Part shown: positions 17,139 to 24,862 of the stretch, in pieces
Numbering within the stretch: position 1 is the first letter of the stretch
Layout: each line of letters starts with the position of its first letter
Origin: Intrasporangium calvum DSM 43043
GTDB lineage: Bacteria > Actinomycetota > Actinomycetes > Actinomycetales > Dermatophilaceae
Length of the DNA: 64,000 bases
Direction of reading: 5' to 3'
Assembly: GCF_000184685.1 (NCBI RefSeq)
Contig: NC_014830.1
Span: 1,612,001-1,676,000 of the forward strand
Notes under the pieces: generated by a model
What the model was told of the DNA's origin: nothing
Seen by the model: the letters and a program-made list of their open reading frames with translations, nothing else
Database searches by the model: none
Made by a program: the position numbers and the translations under genes

Positions 17139-17699
17139 TCAGCACTGCACCTCGGGGTTCCAGTCGGTGAACGTCCCGTTGGGGTTGGCCTTCTCGTGCC
17201 AGACGTGCAGCTCGTAGAACGCGGGGAGCCCATAGCGGTTGCCCTCCGCGACCCGCGCGAACCGCTGACCGTAGAGGATGGGTGGGTTCGCGTGCCCGGC
17301 GTCCCAGGCGTCTGCGAGGACGAGGTACTCCGCCGCGATCAGCGTCAGCGAGCCACCTGTACCGGGTTCGTAGATGAGGGCCTCGGGTGACAGCCGGTCG
17401 ACCTGGCCGTCGAGGAGGCTGACGACATCGACGAAGTGGATCCCCATCGCCCCGCGACCCGCGGGATCCGTGATGCAGGTGATCCCCGCGAGGTCGAAGA
17501 CCTGAGTCGTCCAGCCGCCTCCGGGCCCGGACTGATAGGGCCTCGTCACGTCTCGCAGCTCAGCGAGCTTCGCGGTGTGCCCGTGCGTCCTGACTGAGCC
17601 GGGTGAGACGTCGGCGGCCCCGCCGTCGTGGGCTGCGGCCAGCGACGGCATCGCGACCAGGGAGAGCGAGGCCAAGGTGCCTGCCAGCCTGGCGCGCAT
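17139..17699 (-). CDS. Hypothetical secreted protein
   Basis: A 186-residue product beginning with a Sec signal peptide (MRARLAGTLASLSLVAMPSLAAA, cleavage probably near AHD). The mature part has a conserved-looking pattern: CITDP, MGIHFVDVVSLLDG, EALIYEP and a C-terminal FYELHVWHEKANPNGTFTDWNPEVQC. The histidines and the two cysteines suggest an extracellular metal- or disulphide-stabilised protein, but I do not recognise a named enzyme family. It follows the DUF4242 gene with a single base between stop and ATG, so both are in one operon. The DUF4242 partner belongs to a family with a reported nickel-binding member, giving a weak link to metal handling. Confidence 0.75.
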   Translation of the reverse strand: MRARLAGTLASLSLVAMPSLAAAHDGGAADVSPGSVRTHGHTAKLAELRDVTRPYQSGPGGGWTTQVFDLAGITCITDPAGRGAMGIHFVDVVSLLDGQVDRLSPEALIYEPGTGGSLTLIAAEYLVLADAWDAGHANPPILYGQRFARVAEGNRYGLPAFYELHVWHEKANPNGTFTDWNPEVQC

Positions 17700-17700
17700 G

Positions 17701-17952
17701 TCAGCTGCCCTCCTGGACGGCGTAGACGTGGTCGGCAACCAGGCCGTGCGCCTCGCGGTGGACGGTGTCGGCGGCCTCCGCGTTCGGGGCCTCGACGAGG
17801 CAGAAGATCTGCCCCTCTCCTTCGGCGACCCAGTAGCGCAGGTAGCTGACCTCATGCGCGTCCTGGGTGGCCAGGTCTGCGGCATGGGCCCTGGCGACAT
17901 CGTCCATCGTGACTCCGTCGCCGAGCGAGTGGACATCCATGAAGAGCGGCAT
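17701..17952 (-). CDS. DUF4242 family small protein (SCO4226-like)
   Basis: An 83-residue cytoplasmic protein matching DUF4242, whose Streptomyces member SCO4226 is described as a nickel-binding ferredoxin-like-fold protein. The N-terminal MPLFMDVHSLGDGVTMDDVARAHAADLATQ and the strand EVSYLRYWVAEGEGQIFCLVEAPNAEAADTVHREAHGLVADHVYAV show the expected layout with the family's His/Cys residues. GGGGAGG lies six bases upstream of the ATG. It is the first gene of a two-gene operon with the secreted protein. Metal specificity is not shown by sequence alone. Confidence 0.82.
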   Translation of the reverse strand: MPLFMDVHSLGDGVTMDDVARAHAADLATQDAHEVSYLRYWVAEGEGQIFCLVEAPNAEAADTVHREAHGLVADHVYAVQEGS

Positions 17953-18103
17953 CGTGCCTCCCCTTTCGGTGGGTGGTGGTGATGCCTCCAGAGTCACGAA
18001 GGGGGCCGGGTCGGGGCATGGGTGACGGCTACCCATGTTCTGGCCCCTCTCGCCCCTACCTACCGGCGCGACTCAGGCAACCTTGCCGCCGCAACCCCAG
18101 CGG

Positions 18104-20722
18104 TCACTCGGAGGCGGCGTACCACTCGGCCAGATCACGGCGGGAGCCCACGCCGACCTTGGCCAGGATCGACGACACGTGGTGCTCCGCCGTGCGTCGG
18201 GAGATGACGAGCCGCTCAGCGATGGCAGAGTCGGACAGGCCCCGGGCCAGCAGCGCGGCCACCTCCGACTCTCGCCTCGTCAGCCCGTCCGGATGGTCTC
18301 GTGTCGTCCGGCCCGGCGCCCGTGGTGGCGTCCGCCCCAGCGAGCGGAGGTCTGCCCGGCACCGGGCGGCGCCTGCGTGAGCCTTGATCTCGTCGAAGAT
18401 CCCTGCTGCGCGGGTCAGCGCGTCGGCGTCGCCACTCCGCGCGAGTGCGAGGGCCTCGTCGAACGGGCAGCCAAGGCTCTCCCACAAGCGTGCCGCCTCC
18501 GCCCACTCGCCGGCGAGCTCCGCGGCGAAAGGTGGTGCCACCTCGCGGTGCGTGCCGGGTGCCCCCTGCGGCAGCCATCGCAGCACTGAGCCGCGGTTCC
18601 ACGGGCAGTCCGCCCTTTCGACGAGCTCCACCACGGTCGTCGCAATCGCACCCGCATCCGCATCACGTCGGGCAAGCCAGGAGAGCTCGCTCCGCAGGGC
18701 GGCGACCGGGGCCACCGCCTGCACCTCGCCGATGCCCTCGGCGAGGGCAGCGGCCCGGGTGACGAGGTCCTCGTACCCGCCCTCGCCGCGTTGGCCCCGG
18801 ACGTGGGCCAGGCTCACGAGCGGGGACAGGGCCGCTGAGCTCGCCAGCGAAGGATGGGCGAGGACGGTCTCAGCGCTGCGCTCCGCCGCGCCCAGGTCCC
18901 CGCGCTGGACCTGAAGCTCTGAGTCGCACCCCAGCAGGTAGTTCGTCCAGGAGTCGAGGTCGCGCTCCGTGCAGTACTCGATTCCCTCGGCCAGGCTGCG
19001 TTGGGCATCGTCGTGCCGACGCTGGGCGATGGCGCTGGAGGCCAGGTTGAGGTACGCGCGGGCAGCGTGCTCGTGCATCTCGGCCCGGCGCGACAGGTCG
19101 AGGCTCTCCTCGAGCATGGCGATGCCAGCCGCCCTGTCACCGGCCACGACCTCGATCGTCCCGAGGTTGTTGAGCGCATGCGCGCGTAGCTCGGTGCGGG
19201 CACGGCCTTCCTCGAGGGAGTCGAGGAGGCTCAGTGTGCGCGCTCCCCACGTGCGGGTGGCCGCGCTGTCGCTCGTGAGCATGCGCAGCTGGGTCATGTT
19301 GCTGTAGGCGTAGGCGAGTTCGGGTGTCGGGGGTCCCTCGAGCACGTCCAGGGCCTGCTCTGCCGCGGCCTCGGCATCGGCGTTGCGTCCCTCGAACCAG
19401 AGCAGCCGGGACAGGCACCGCCACGCGTCGCCGACTCGGGTGGTCGCCCCTTGGGCCTCCCAGAGGTCACGGGCTTCCTCGACAGCCACGGAGGCCTCAC
19501 CGATCCGACCGGTGACGTAGAGCTCGTAACCCAATGACCAGTACAGGTCTGCGATCTGCTCGTCAGGCAGCCCCGTCCCGTGGAGACGGGCTGCATGGGC
19601 CAGGGCCCGCTCGAACTGACGGGCTGCCTCTCGGTGGGCGCCGAGGTCGGAGGCACGCCGGCCCGCGACCGTGGCGTGCGCGACGGCCGACTGGCTCAGG
19701 CCCGCGGCGTCCGCGTGGTGCGCCAGCCGCGCGGGGTCCGCGCCCCGGGCCTCCAAGGCGGCGAGCAGGCGCCGGTGCTGATGGATCCGCCTGCCGATGG
19801 GGACCTGCTCGGCGACGACGATGCGGGCGAGCTCGTGTCGGAACGTGACGGCCCCGTCGGCCTCGACGAGCAGCCCACGTGCCAGCGCGTCGTCGAGGGC
19901 GGCCAGCCCGTCCCGGAGCAGCTCTTCGAGCAGGTCGACCTCCGCTCGAGCCCCCGCGAGCGCGACGACCTCGAGCGCCTGCTGGGTCGTCTCGGGGAGG
20001 TTGGCCACCCGAGCGAGGATCGCGTCTCGGCACTGCTCGGGAACGGTGTCGAGCCCACTCGAGAGCACCTCGGTGACGTAGAACGCGTTCCCATGCGTGA
20101 TCTCGTGGAGGCGTGTCACATCCACCCCGCTGCCGAGCGGCTGGGACCCCGCGTTTCTCGCGACCAGGGTGGCCACTGCATCGCGCGACAGGGGCGGCAC
20201 GTCGAGTCGTCGGGTGCCGGTGGCGGAGGCGCTGTCACCGAGGAGCTGGCGCAGGCCATGGATCGCGTCGACGTCCTCGCGTCGGTAGGTGACGACGACG
20301 AGGGCCCGGCACGTGTGGATGCGGCGGGCGAGGTGAAGGAGGAGATCCAGGGTGGCCTGGTCGGCCCAGTGGGCGTCCTCGACGACCAGGAGGTATGGCA
20401 CGGAGCCGGGCGGTTCGCGCAGGGCACCGAGGAGGGAGGTGAGGATCACCTGGCGGGTCGCGTCGTCCGGCCACAGACCTGGTGGCAGCGTCGGGAGAAG
20501 CTCTCGTAGCGGCGCGAGGGGCGACGGCGTCAGTGATCCGTCGCAGTAGGCCACCGCGGCACGCGCCTGGGGTGCCGCCGACGCCGTGAAGGTGTTCACG
20601 AGCGCTGACTTCCCGATCCCGGCCTCACCGGACACGTAGATCAGTCGGCCATGACCGGCCGCCGCCTCGTCGAGGTAGGCGCCAAGCGTGTGGAGCTGAT
20701 GGTCGCGTTCGACGAGCATCAC
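18104..20722 (-). CDS. LuxR-family transcriptional regulator with AAA ATPase (LAL type)
   Basis: An 872-residue large ATP-binding LuxR regulator, which activates genes after ATP and ligand binding. The N-terminal NTPase has Walker A SGEAGIGKS (about residues 31-39) and Walker B LLVVEDAHWAD (about 115). A long helical TPR-like middle region follows, and the last 60 residues form the HTH (LTRRESEVAALLARGLSDSAIAERLVISRRTAEHHVSSI). A TANNNT box six bases before GTG 20722 favours that start over ATG 20719. Its targets are unknown; a divergent membrane-protein and flavin-monooxygenase pair lies across a 212-base intergenic region that holds a 16-bp palindrome. Confidence 0.9.
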   Translation of the reverse strand: MMLVERDHQLHTLGAYLDEAAAGHGRLIYVSGEAGIGKSALVNTFTASAAPQARAAVAYCDGSLTPSPLAPLRELLPTLPPGLWPDDATRQVILTSLLGALREPPGSVPYLLVVEDAHWADQATLDLLLHLARRIHTCRALVVVTYRREDVDAIHGLRQLLGDSASATGTRRLDVPPLSRDAVATLVARNAGSQPLGSGVDVTRLHEITHGNAFYVTEVLSSGLDTVPEQCRDAILARVANLPETTQQALEVVALAGARAEVDLLEELLRDGLAALDDALARGLLVEADGAVTFRHELARIVVAEQVPIGRRIHQHRRLLAALEARGADPARLAHHADAAGLSQSAVAHATVAGRRASDLGAHREAARQFERALAHAARLHGTGLPDEQIADLYWSLGYELYVTGRIGEASVAVEEARDLWEAQGATTRVGDAWRCLSRLLWFEGRNADAEAAAEQALDVLEGPPTPELAYAYSNMTQLRMLTSDSAATRTWGARTLSLLDSLEEGRARTELRAHALNNLGTIEVVAGDRAAGIAMLEESLDLSRRAEMHEHAARAYLNLASSAIAQRRHDDAQRSLAEGIEYCTERDLDSWTNYLLGCDSELQVQRGDLGAAERSAETVLAHPSLASSAALSPLVSLAHVRGQRGEGGYEDLVTRAAALAEGIGEVQAVAPVAALRSELSWLARRDADAGAIATTVVELVERADCPWNRGSVLRWLPQGAPGTHREVAPPFAAELAGEWAEAARLWESLGCPFDEALALARSGDADALTRAAGIFDEIKAHAGAARCRADLRSLGRTPPRAPGRTTRDHPDGLTRRESEVAALLARGLSDSAIAERLVISRRTAEHHVSSILAKVGVGSRRDLAEWYAASE

Positions 20723-20734
20723 CGGTCAATCGTA
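20723..20734 (-). promoter_or_regulatory. Leaderless-type -10 element of the LAL regulator gene
   Basis: On the minus strand TACGAT (plus 20729-20734) is followed by six bases and GTG. Confidence 0.55.
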
Positions 20735-20812
20735 GGAGCCGCCCCGCGCGCCTGCCTCGAAATGAGCGATTCCAACCCAGCCCCCCGCGACGGCACGGCC
20801 GGGCTGGGAGCC

Positions 20813-20827
20813 GGCTCAGCGGCATAC
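20813..20827 (+). repeat. GGCTCAGCGGCATAC motif in the divergent intergenic region
   Basis: Two differences from the commonest form; about 90 bases upstream of the LAL regulator start and about 108 bases before the next plus-strand start. Confidence 0.65.
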
Positions 20828-20849
20828 GGCCGGGTGGCGCGGCCCGACG

Positions 20850-20865
20850 TGGGTCGATCGACCCA
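20850..20865. promoter_or_regulatory. Perfect 16-bp palindrome, candidate operator
   Basis: TGGGTCGATCGACCCA lies between the divergent LAL regulator and small membrane-protein genes, about 70 bases before the plus-strand start. A dimeric regulator site is plausible; which protein binds is unknown. Confidence 0.5.
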
Positions 20866-20921
20866 TCGAGGGGCGTCGGGGATGGGTGAACCGCCCGACG
20901 CGGTGGTGGGACCGGGATCCC

Positions 20922-20934
20922 TACCGTCGAGGCC
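20922..20934 (+). promoter_or_regulatory. Leaderless-type -10 element
   Basis: TACCGT (20922-20927) followed by seven bases and ATG 20935. Confidence 0.55.
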
Positions 20935-21276
20935 ATGGGCAGTTCCATCCCGATCGCAGCCGGTGCCGTCGCCACGGTCGTCTTCGCGGCCAGCGCCCTT
21001 CCCATGCTGGGCAAGGCGGCCCGGACCAAGGACCTCGGCTCCTACAGCCGCGCCAGCCTGGTCATGGCCAACGTGGGCAACGCCTTCTACTCGCTCTACG
21101 TCTTCCACCTGCCACCGGGCCCGATCTGGGTGCTGCACAGCTTCTACCTCGCGTCCTCGGCGCTGATGCTCCTGTGGAGCCTGCGCTATGGGCGCGGAGC
21201 GACCACGTCCACCAGAGAGTCAGCACCGAGTCAGCAAGGGAGCCAGACATGCACACCGAGCACTTCGAGACCGTGA
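20935..21276 (+). CDS. Small membrane protein, PQ-loop/SemiSWEET-like
   Basis: A 113-residue protein with three hydrophobic segments (about residues 5-24, 41-60 and 66-85) and a conserved-looking LPMLGKAARTKDLGSYS ahead of the second helix and LPPGPIWVLHSFYL in the third. The three-helix layout and the loop after the first helix resemble a single PQ-loop/SemiSWEET unit, but I cannot prove transport activity. The polar last 25 residues overlap the next gene by 28 bases and may not be conserved. The leaderless promoter upstream makes this the first gene of an operon with the flavin monooxygenase. Confidence 0.7.
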   Translation: MGSSIPIAAGAVATVVFAASALPMLGKAARTKDLGSYSRASLVMANVGNAFYSLYVFHLPPGPIWVLHSFYLASSALMLLWSLRYGRGATTSTRESAPSQQGSQTCTPSTSRP

Positions 21277-22376
21277 TCATCGGCGCCGGCCAGGCGGGCC
21301 TCGCCACCGGCTACCACCTCAAGGAGAAGGGCCGCGGCTTCGTCATCCTCGACGGTGAGCGCCGCGTCGGGGACGGCTGGCGCCACCAGTGGGACAGCCT
21401 GCGCCTCTTCACGCCGGCCTGGGCGGATGGCCTTCCCGGGACGCCCTTCCCGAAGCCGGCCTGGGAGATGCCGACCAAGGACGAGTTCGCCGACTACCTC
21501 GAGTCGTATGCCGCTGAGCACCGTCTGCCGGTCCGGCTCGGCACGCGGGTGGCCGGGCTCACGGCATCCCCTGCCGGGGCGGGCGAGGCCGGCTACGTCC
21601 TCGTCACCGACCGGGGTCGGATCCAGGCCGACAACGTCGTCATCGCCACCGGCACGTTCGGCCGATCGCCGCTCATCCCGGGCTTCGCGGACCAGCTCGA
21701 CCCGTCCATCGTCCAGCTCCACTCGAGCGAGTACCGCCGGCCGGACGACCTGCCGCCGGGACCCGTGCTCGTCGTGGGCGCCTCGCACTCCGGGTGCGAC
21801 ATCTCCTACGAGCTCGCGCAGACCCACCCGACCATCCTCGCGGGGCGCGACACCGGCCAGATCCCCGTCCCGTTCTCCTCGCCCTTGCTCAAGGTCGTCT
21901 TCCCGGTGCTGCTGTTCTGCTTCGGCCACGTTCTCAGCCGGCGAACCCCGTTGGGCCGCAAGCAGATGGATCACTTCCGCTTCAACGGCGGACCGCGGCT
22001 GCGGGTGCAGGCGCAGGACCTTGCCGACCGCGGCGTGGACTGGGTCCGGGAACGGGTCACCGGTGTGCAGGGCGGCCGGCCCGTCGTGGGCGGCCGCGGA
22101 GCCATCGACGTCCGCACCGTGGTGTGGTGCACCGGCTTCCGCCAGCAGTTCGACTGGGTCGACCTCGATGTCTTCGACGAGCGCGGGTGGCCCAGGGAGC
22201 TCGGCGGGGTGGTCGACGACGCGCCGGGACTGTACTTCGCCGGACTCGGCTTCCAGTCGTCCGCCCGCTCGATGCTCATCCACGGCGCGGGTCACGACGC
22301 CGGGCACGTCGCCAGGCAGATCGTCGGTCGGGCTCGGGTGGGCCAGGCCATGCCTCACCATCCGGCAGCTGCCTGA
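21249..22376 (+). CDS. Flavin-containing monooxygenase / NAD(P)-binding oxidoreductase
   Basis: A 375-residue flavoprotein. The FAD-binding GAGQAG lies at residues 12-17, a second Rossmann motif (VVGASHSGCDISYELA, about 177-192) should bind NADPH, and the VVWCTGFR segment near 293 is typical of FMO-like proteins. Such enzymes oxidise nitrogen, sulphur or carbonyl groups of small molecules. AAGGGAG lies six bases before the ATG and the start overlaps the upstream gene. It sits between two LuxR-type regulators, suggesting inducible use. An embedded copy of the dispersed motif (21506-21519) reads Ser-Tyr-Ala-Ala-Glu. Substrate unknown. Confidence 0.85.
   Translation: MHTEHFETVIIGAGQAGLATGYHLKEKGRGFVILDGERRVGDGWRHQWDSLRLFTPAWADGLPGTPFPKPAWEMPTKDEFADYLESYAAEHRLPVRLGTRVAGLTASPAGAGEAGYVLVTDRGRIQADNVVIATGTFGRSPLIPGFADQLDPSIVQLHSSEYRRPDDLPPGPVLVVGASHSGCDISYELAQTHPTILAGRDTGQIPVPFSSPLLKVVFPVLLFCFGHVLSRRTPLGRKQMDHFRFNGGPRLRVQAQDLADRGVDWVRERVTGVQGGRPVVGGRGAIDVRTVVWCTGFRQQFDWVDLDVFDERGWPRELGGVVDDAPGLYFAGLGFQSSARSMLIHGAGHDAGHVARQIVGRARVGQAMPHHPAAA
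21506..21519 (-). repeat. GTATGCCGCTGAGC motif copy inside the monooxygenase gene
   Basis: Reverse-orientation copy, in frame as Tyr-Ala-Ala-Glu. Confidence 0.65.
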
Positions 22377-22388
22377 TCGTCCCCCCAG

Positions 22389-22438
22389 TGGGGACGGGGG
22401 TGGGGACGGGGGTGGGGACGGGGGAGGGGGCGGGCGGG
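22389..22438 (+). repeat. G-rich 12-bp tandem repeat, potential G-quadruplex
   Basis: Three copies of TGGGGACGGGGG (22389-22424) followed by more G tracts to 22438. It fills part of the 128-base gap before the next regulator gene; a TANNNT box (TATCGT, 22482-22487) lies downstream of it. Confidence 0.8.
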
Positions 22439-22504
22439 TCGGAGCTCGGTGAACCCGCCCGTCCGCCCGTCGGTTCGCGAGTATCGTCGGTGGACGGAGC
22501 AGCC

Positions 22505-24127
22505 ATGGCGGTCGACGAGCTCACTGCGGGACGCGAGGCGTACGCGCGCCGTGCCTGGGGCACGGCACGCGACCACCTGTCGCGCGCCGACCCCGCTCAG
22601 CTCGACGGCGACGATCTGCGCGCCCTGGGCTTCGCGGCCTACCTCGGCGGGGACCGTGATGCAGCCGTCCGGGCGCTGCAGCGAGCGCACACGTCCCACG
22701 TCGCGGCCGGCGCCCGGCTGGCGGCGGCGTACGACGCGAACCAGCTCGCCATGATCTTCTCGACGAGCGGCGAGCCGGCGGTCGGAGCCGGGTGGCTCGC
22801 CCGGGCACGACGCCTCAGCGACGACCAGCCGGAGGACGCCGACGTCCGAGGTCACCTGCTCGTCCACGAGATCCACCGCCTCTTCGCCGAAGGCGACTTC
22901 GCGGGCGTCGTCGCCTGCTGCGAGCGGATCGCCGAGATCGGACGCAAGTGGGACGACGCGGACCTCGTCGCCTACCCCCTCTCCATCTCCGGCTATGCGC
23001 TGCTGCACAGTGGGAAGGTCCGTGAGGGGCTGGCGAGACTGGACGAGGCGATGGTGGCGATCACCGCGGGCGAGGTGTCGCCGGTCGTGGCAGGACACGT
23101 CTACTGCGCCATGATCGAGGCGTGCCAACGGGTCGCCGACTACCGCCGCATGGTCGAGTGGACCGACGCGTTGACCGCCTGGTGCGAGGACCAGTCAGGC
23201 CTCGTCGCCTTCACCGGCCAGTGCGCGGTCCATCGTGGGCAGATCCTGCGCGCCCAGGGCTCGTTCGCTGACGCCTTGGCCGAGCTCGCCCTGGCGGCCG
23301 AGAGGTACGAGGCGAACGGGATGGACCCGGCGACGGGCCTCGCGATGTACGAGCGTGGCGAGGTGCTGCGGACCGTCGGCGACCTCGACGGGGCGCAGGC
23401 GGCCTACGACGAGGCGGCCCGATGGGGGCACGAGCCGCAGCCCGGGCTCTCCCTCCTGGCCCTGGCGCGAGGCCGGACCGGGGCAGCCGTCGCGTCCATG
23501 CACCGGCTGCTCGCTGAGGCGCGCGACCCCCTGACCCGCGTCAGCCTTCTCGGCGCAGCCGTCGAGGTCCTCCTCGCGGCCGGGCTGCTCGACGAGGCGG
23601 CGGAGGCGGCGGAGGAGCTCGGCGGCCTCGCCGGGTCGTTCGGGTGCGCCGCCGTCGCGGCGAGGGGGGAGTATGCCGCTGGGCTCGTCGCGTTCGCCCG
23701 CGACGATCCGGCGGGGTCCCTCGCCCACCTTCGTCGCGCGTGGAAGGAGTGGATCGAGCTCGGGGCGCGCTACGACGCCGCGCGGGCCAGGACCCGGATC
23801 GGGGTCGCGCTCGGGGCGCTCGGCGACGATGTCTCCGCCACGGCGGAGCTGACCGTGGCGTTGCGGACCTTCAGCGAGCTGGGCAGCGAGCCGGCGAGGC
23901 GCGAGGTCGAACGACTCCTGGGCGCAGGCCTCCCCGGTGGGCTCACCGCGCGGGAGGCGGAGGTGTTGCGGCTCGTGGCCAGCGGCCGCACCAATCCCCA
24001 GATCGCCGCCGAGCTGTTCCTCAGCGACAAGACCGTGGCCCGCCATCTGAGCAACATCTTCACCAAGATCGCCGTCACCTCGCGGACCGCCGCGGCGGCC
24101 TATGCGCGCGAGCACGACCTCGCCTAG
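22505..24127 (+). CDS. LuxR-family regulator with TPR-like helical domain
   Basis: A 540-residue regulator with no ATPase domain. About 480 residues of Ala/Leu/Glu-rich helical pairs look like tetratricopeptide repeats (for example DLRALGFAAYLGGDRDAAVRALQRAH and GLSLLALARGRTGAAVASMHRLL), and the C-terminus is a LuxR HTH (LTAREAEVLRLVASGRTNPQIAAELFLSDKTVARHLSNIFTKI). ATG 22505 has GGAG nearby; an in-frame GTG at 22490 is too close to the -10 box to be the start if that promoter is used. It probably controls a neighbouring or distant pathway through the G-rich upstream region. An exact dispersed-motif copy lies in the gene and another just after it. Confidence 0.88.
   Translation: MAVDELTAGREAYARRAWGTARDHLSRADPAQLDGDDLRALGFAAYLGGDRDAAVRALQRAHTSHVAAGARLAAAYDANQLAMIFSTSGEPAVGAGWLARARRLSDDQPEDADVRGHLLVHEIHRLFAEGDFAGVVACCERIAEIGRKWDDADLVAYPLSISGYALLHSGKVREGLARLDEAMVAITAGEVSPVVAGHVYCAMIEACQRVADYRRMVEWTDALTAWCEDQSGLVAFTGQCAVHRGQILRAQGSFADALAELALAAERYEANGMDPATGLAMYERGEVLRTVGDLDGAQAAYDEAARWGHEPQPGLSLLALARGRTGAAVASMHRLLAEARDPLTRVSLLGAAVEVLLAAGLLDEAAEAAEELGGLAGSFGCAAVAARGEYAAGLVAFARDDPAGSLAHLRRAWKEWIELGARYDAARARTRIGVALGALGDDVSATAELTVALRTFSELGSEPARREVERLLGAGLPGGLTAREAEVLRLVASGRTNPQIAAELFLSDKTVARHLSNIFTKIAVTSRTAAAAYAREHDLA
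23671..23685 (-). repeat. Exact 15-bp dispersed motif inside the TPR-LuxR gene
   Basis: GTATGCCGCTGGGCT, read Tyr-Ala-Ala-Gly. Confidence 0.8.
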
Positions 24128-24163
24128 GGTCCGCGAGCGGCACCCGGTCCGGCGATGGGAGCC

Positions 24164-24179
24164 AGCCCAGCGGCATACG
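24164..24179 (+). repeat. AGCCCAGCGGCATACG motif between convergent genes
   Basis: Starts 37 bases after the TPR-LuxR stop, same orientation as that gene. Confidence 0.85.
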
Positions 24180-24210
24180 ACCGGTTGCTCCCTCGATCGG
24201 GATGCTGGGG

Positions 24211-24627
24211 TCAGGCGGCGGTGCGCCGCGCCCCGGTCCGGTGGGAGGGGATCCGGCTCCCCGCCGGGACCACGGCGTCAGGACCGAGCCGCGCGCCGGC
24301 ACCCACGTGGGCGTCGGGGCCGACCTTGACCCGGGGGCCGAGCTGGGCGCCGCGGCCGATGACGGCACGCGGCCCCACGTGGGCGGCGCTGCCGATCTGG
24401 GCGCCCTCGCGCACGACGGCGTCGCGGTCGACCCACGCGCCGGCCAGGACGCGGACCCGCGGACGCACGACGGCCCCGGCCTCGACGTAGGCCGACCCGT
24501 CGACCCAAGCCGTCGCATCTACCTCCGCCGAGGAGGCCACCAGACCCCCACCGTTCTCGTGGTGGAAGTACCGCAGGACGGTCCCGTTGTCCTCCTCGAA
24601 CTCCACGAACCTCTTCCGCTTCTGCAT
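24211..24627 (-). CDS. Left-handed beta-helix (hexapeptide repeat) protein
   Basis: A 138-residue protein whose body consists of hexapeptide steps of the LbH type (AEVDATAWVDGSAYVEAGAVV continuing as RPRVRVLAGAWVDRDAVVREGAQIG and onward to PAGSRIP). This fold forms a triangular prism in acyltransferases, carbonic anhydrases and structural proteins; no catalytic histidine clearly marks it as an enzyme, so the activity is unknown. The N-terminus MQKRKRFVEFEEDNGTVLRYFHHENGGG is a non-repeat cap. ATG 24627 is preferred; a GTG lies immediately before. A LexA-like site lies about 100 bases upstream. Confidence 0.8.
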   Translation of the reverse strand: MQKRKRFVEFEEDNGTVLRYFHHENGGGLVASSAEVDATAWVDGSAYVEAGAVVRPRVRVLAGAWVDRDAVVREGAQIGSAAHVGPRAVIGRGAQLGPRVKVGPDAHVGAGARLGPDAVVPAGSRIPSHRTGARRTAA

Positions 24628-24730
24628 CACGCTTCACCTTCTCCCTGCGTCGGACACCCGGCTGCGAGCCGGTTGCTCGCTCGTGGCCGCGCCTGATGCG
24701 TCATCTCGGACCGAGACGGGCCGCGAGGAC

Positions 24731-24744
24731 CGAACGCATGTTCT
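24731..24744. promoter_or_regulatory. Candidate LexA (SOS) box in the divergent gap
   Basis: CGAACGCATGTTCT matches the actinobacterial SOS consensus CGAACRNRYGTTYG at 13 of 14 positions (last base T for G). It lies 104 bases from the hexapeptide gene start and 119 bases from the YihY gene start. An imperfect 8+8 inverted repeat (24735-24754) overlaps it. Confidence 0.45.
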
Positions 24745-24862
24745 ACAACGTGCGAGGCGGGCGTGGTGTTCCGGCTCGACGGGGGCTGCGGTGTGCGTTT
24801 CCCACAGGCTGGGTAGCGGGGTAGGGACCGCGTGAGCCGGCGGAGCCGAAGGAGTCCCCACG

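Noticed and set aside
21200-21276. Overlap of the small membrane protein with the monooxygenase as a frameshift
   Set aside because: Both starts are supported, and a 28-base overlap is common in dense genomes; there is no sign of a broken gene.
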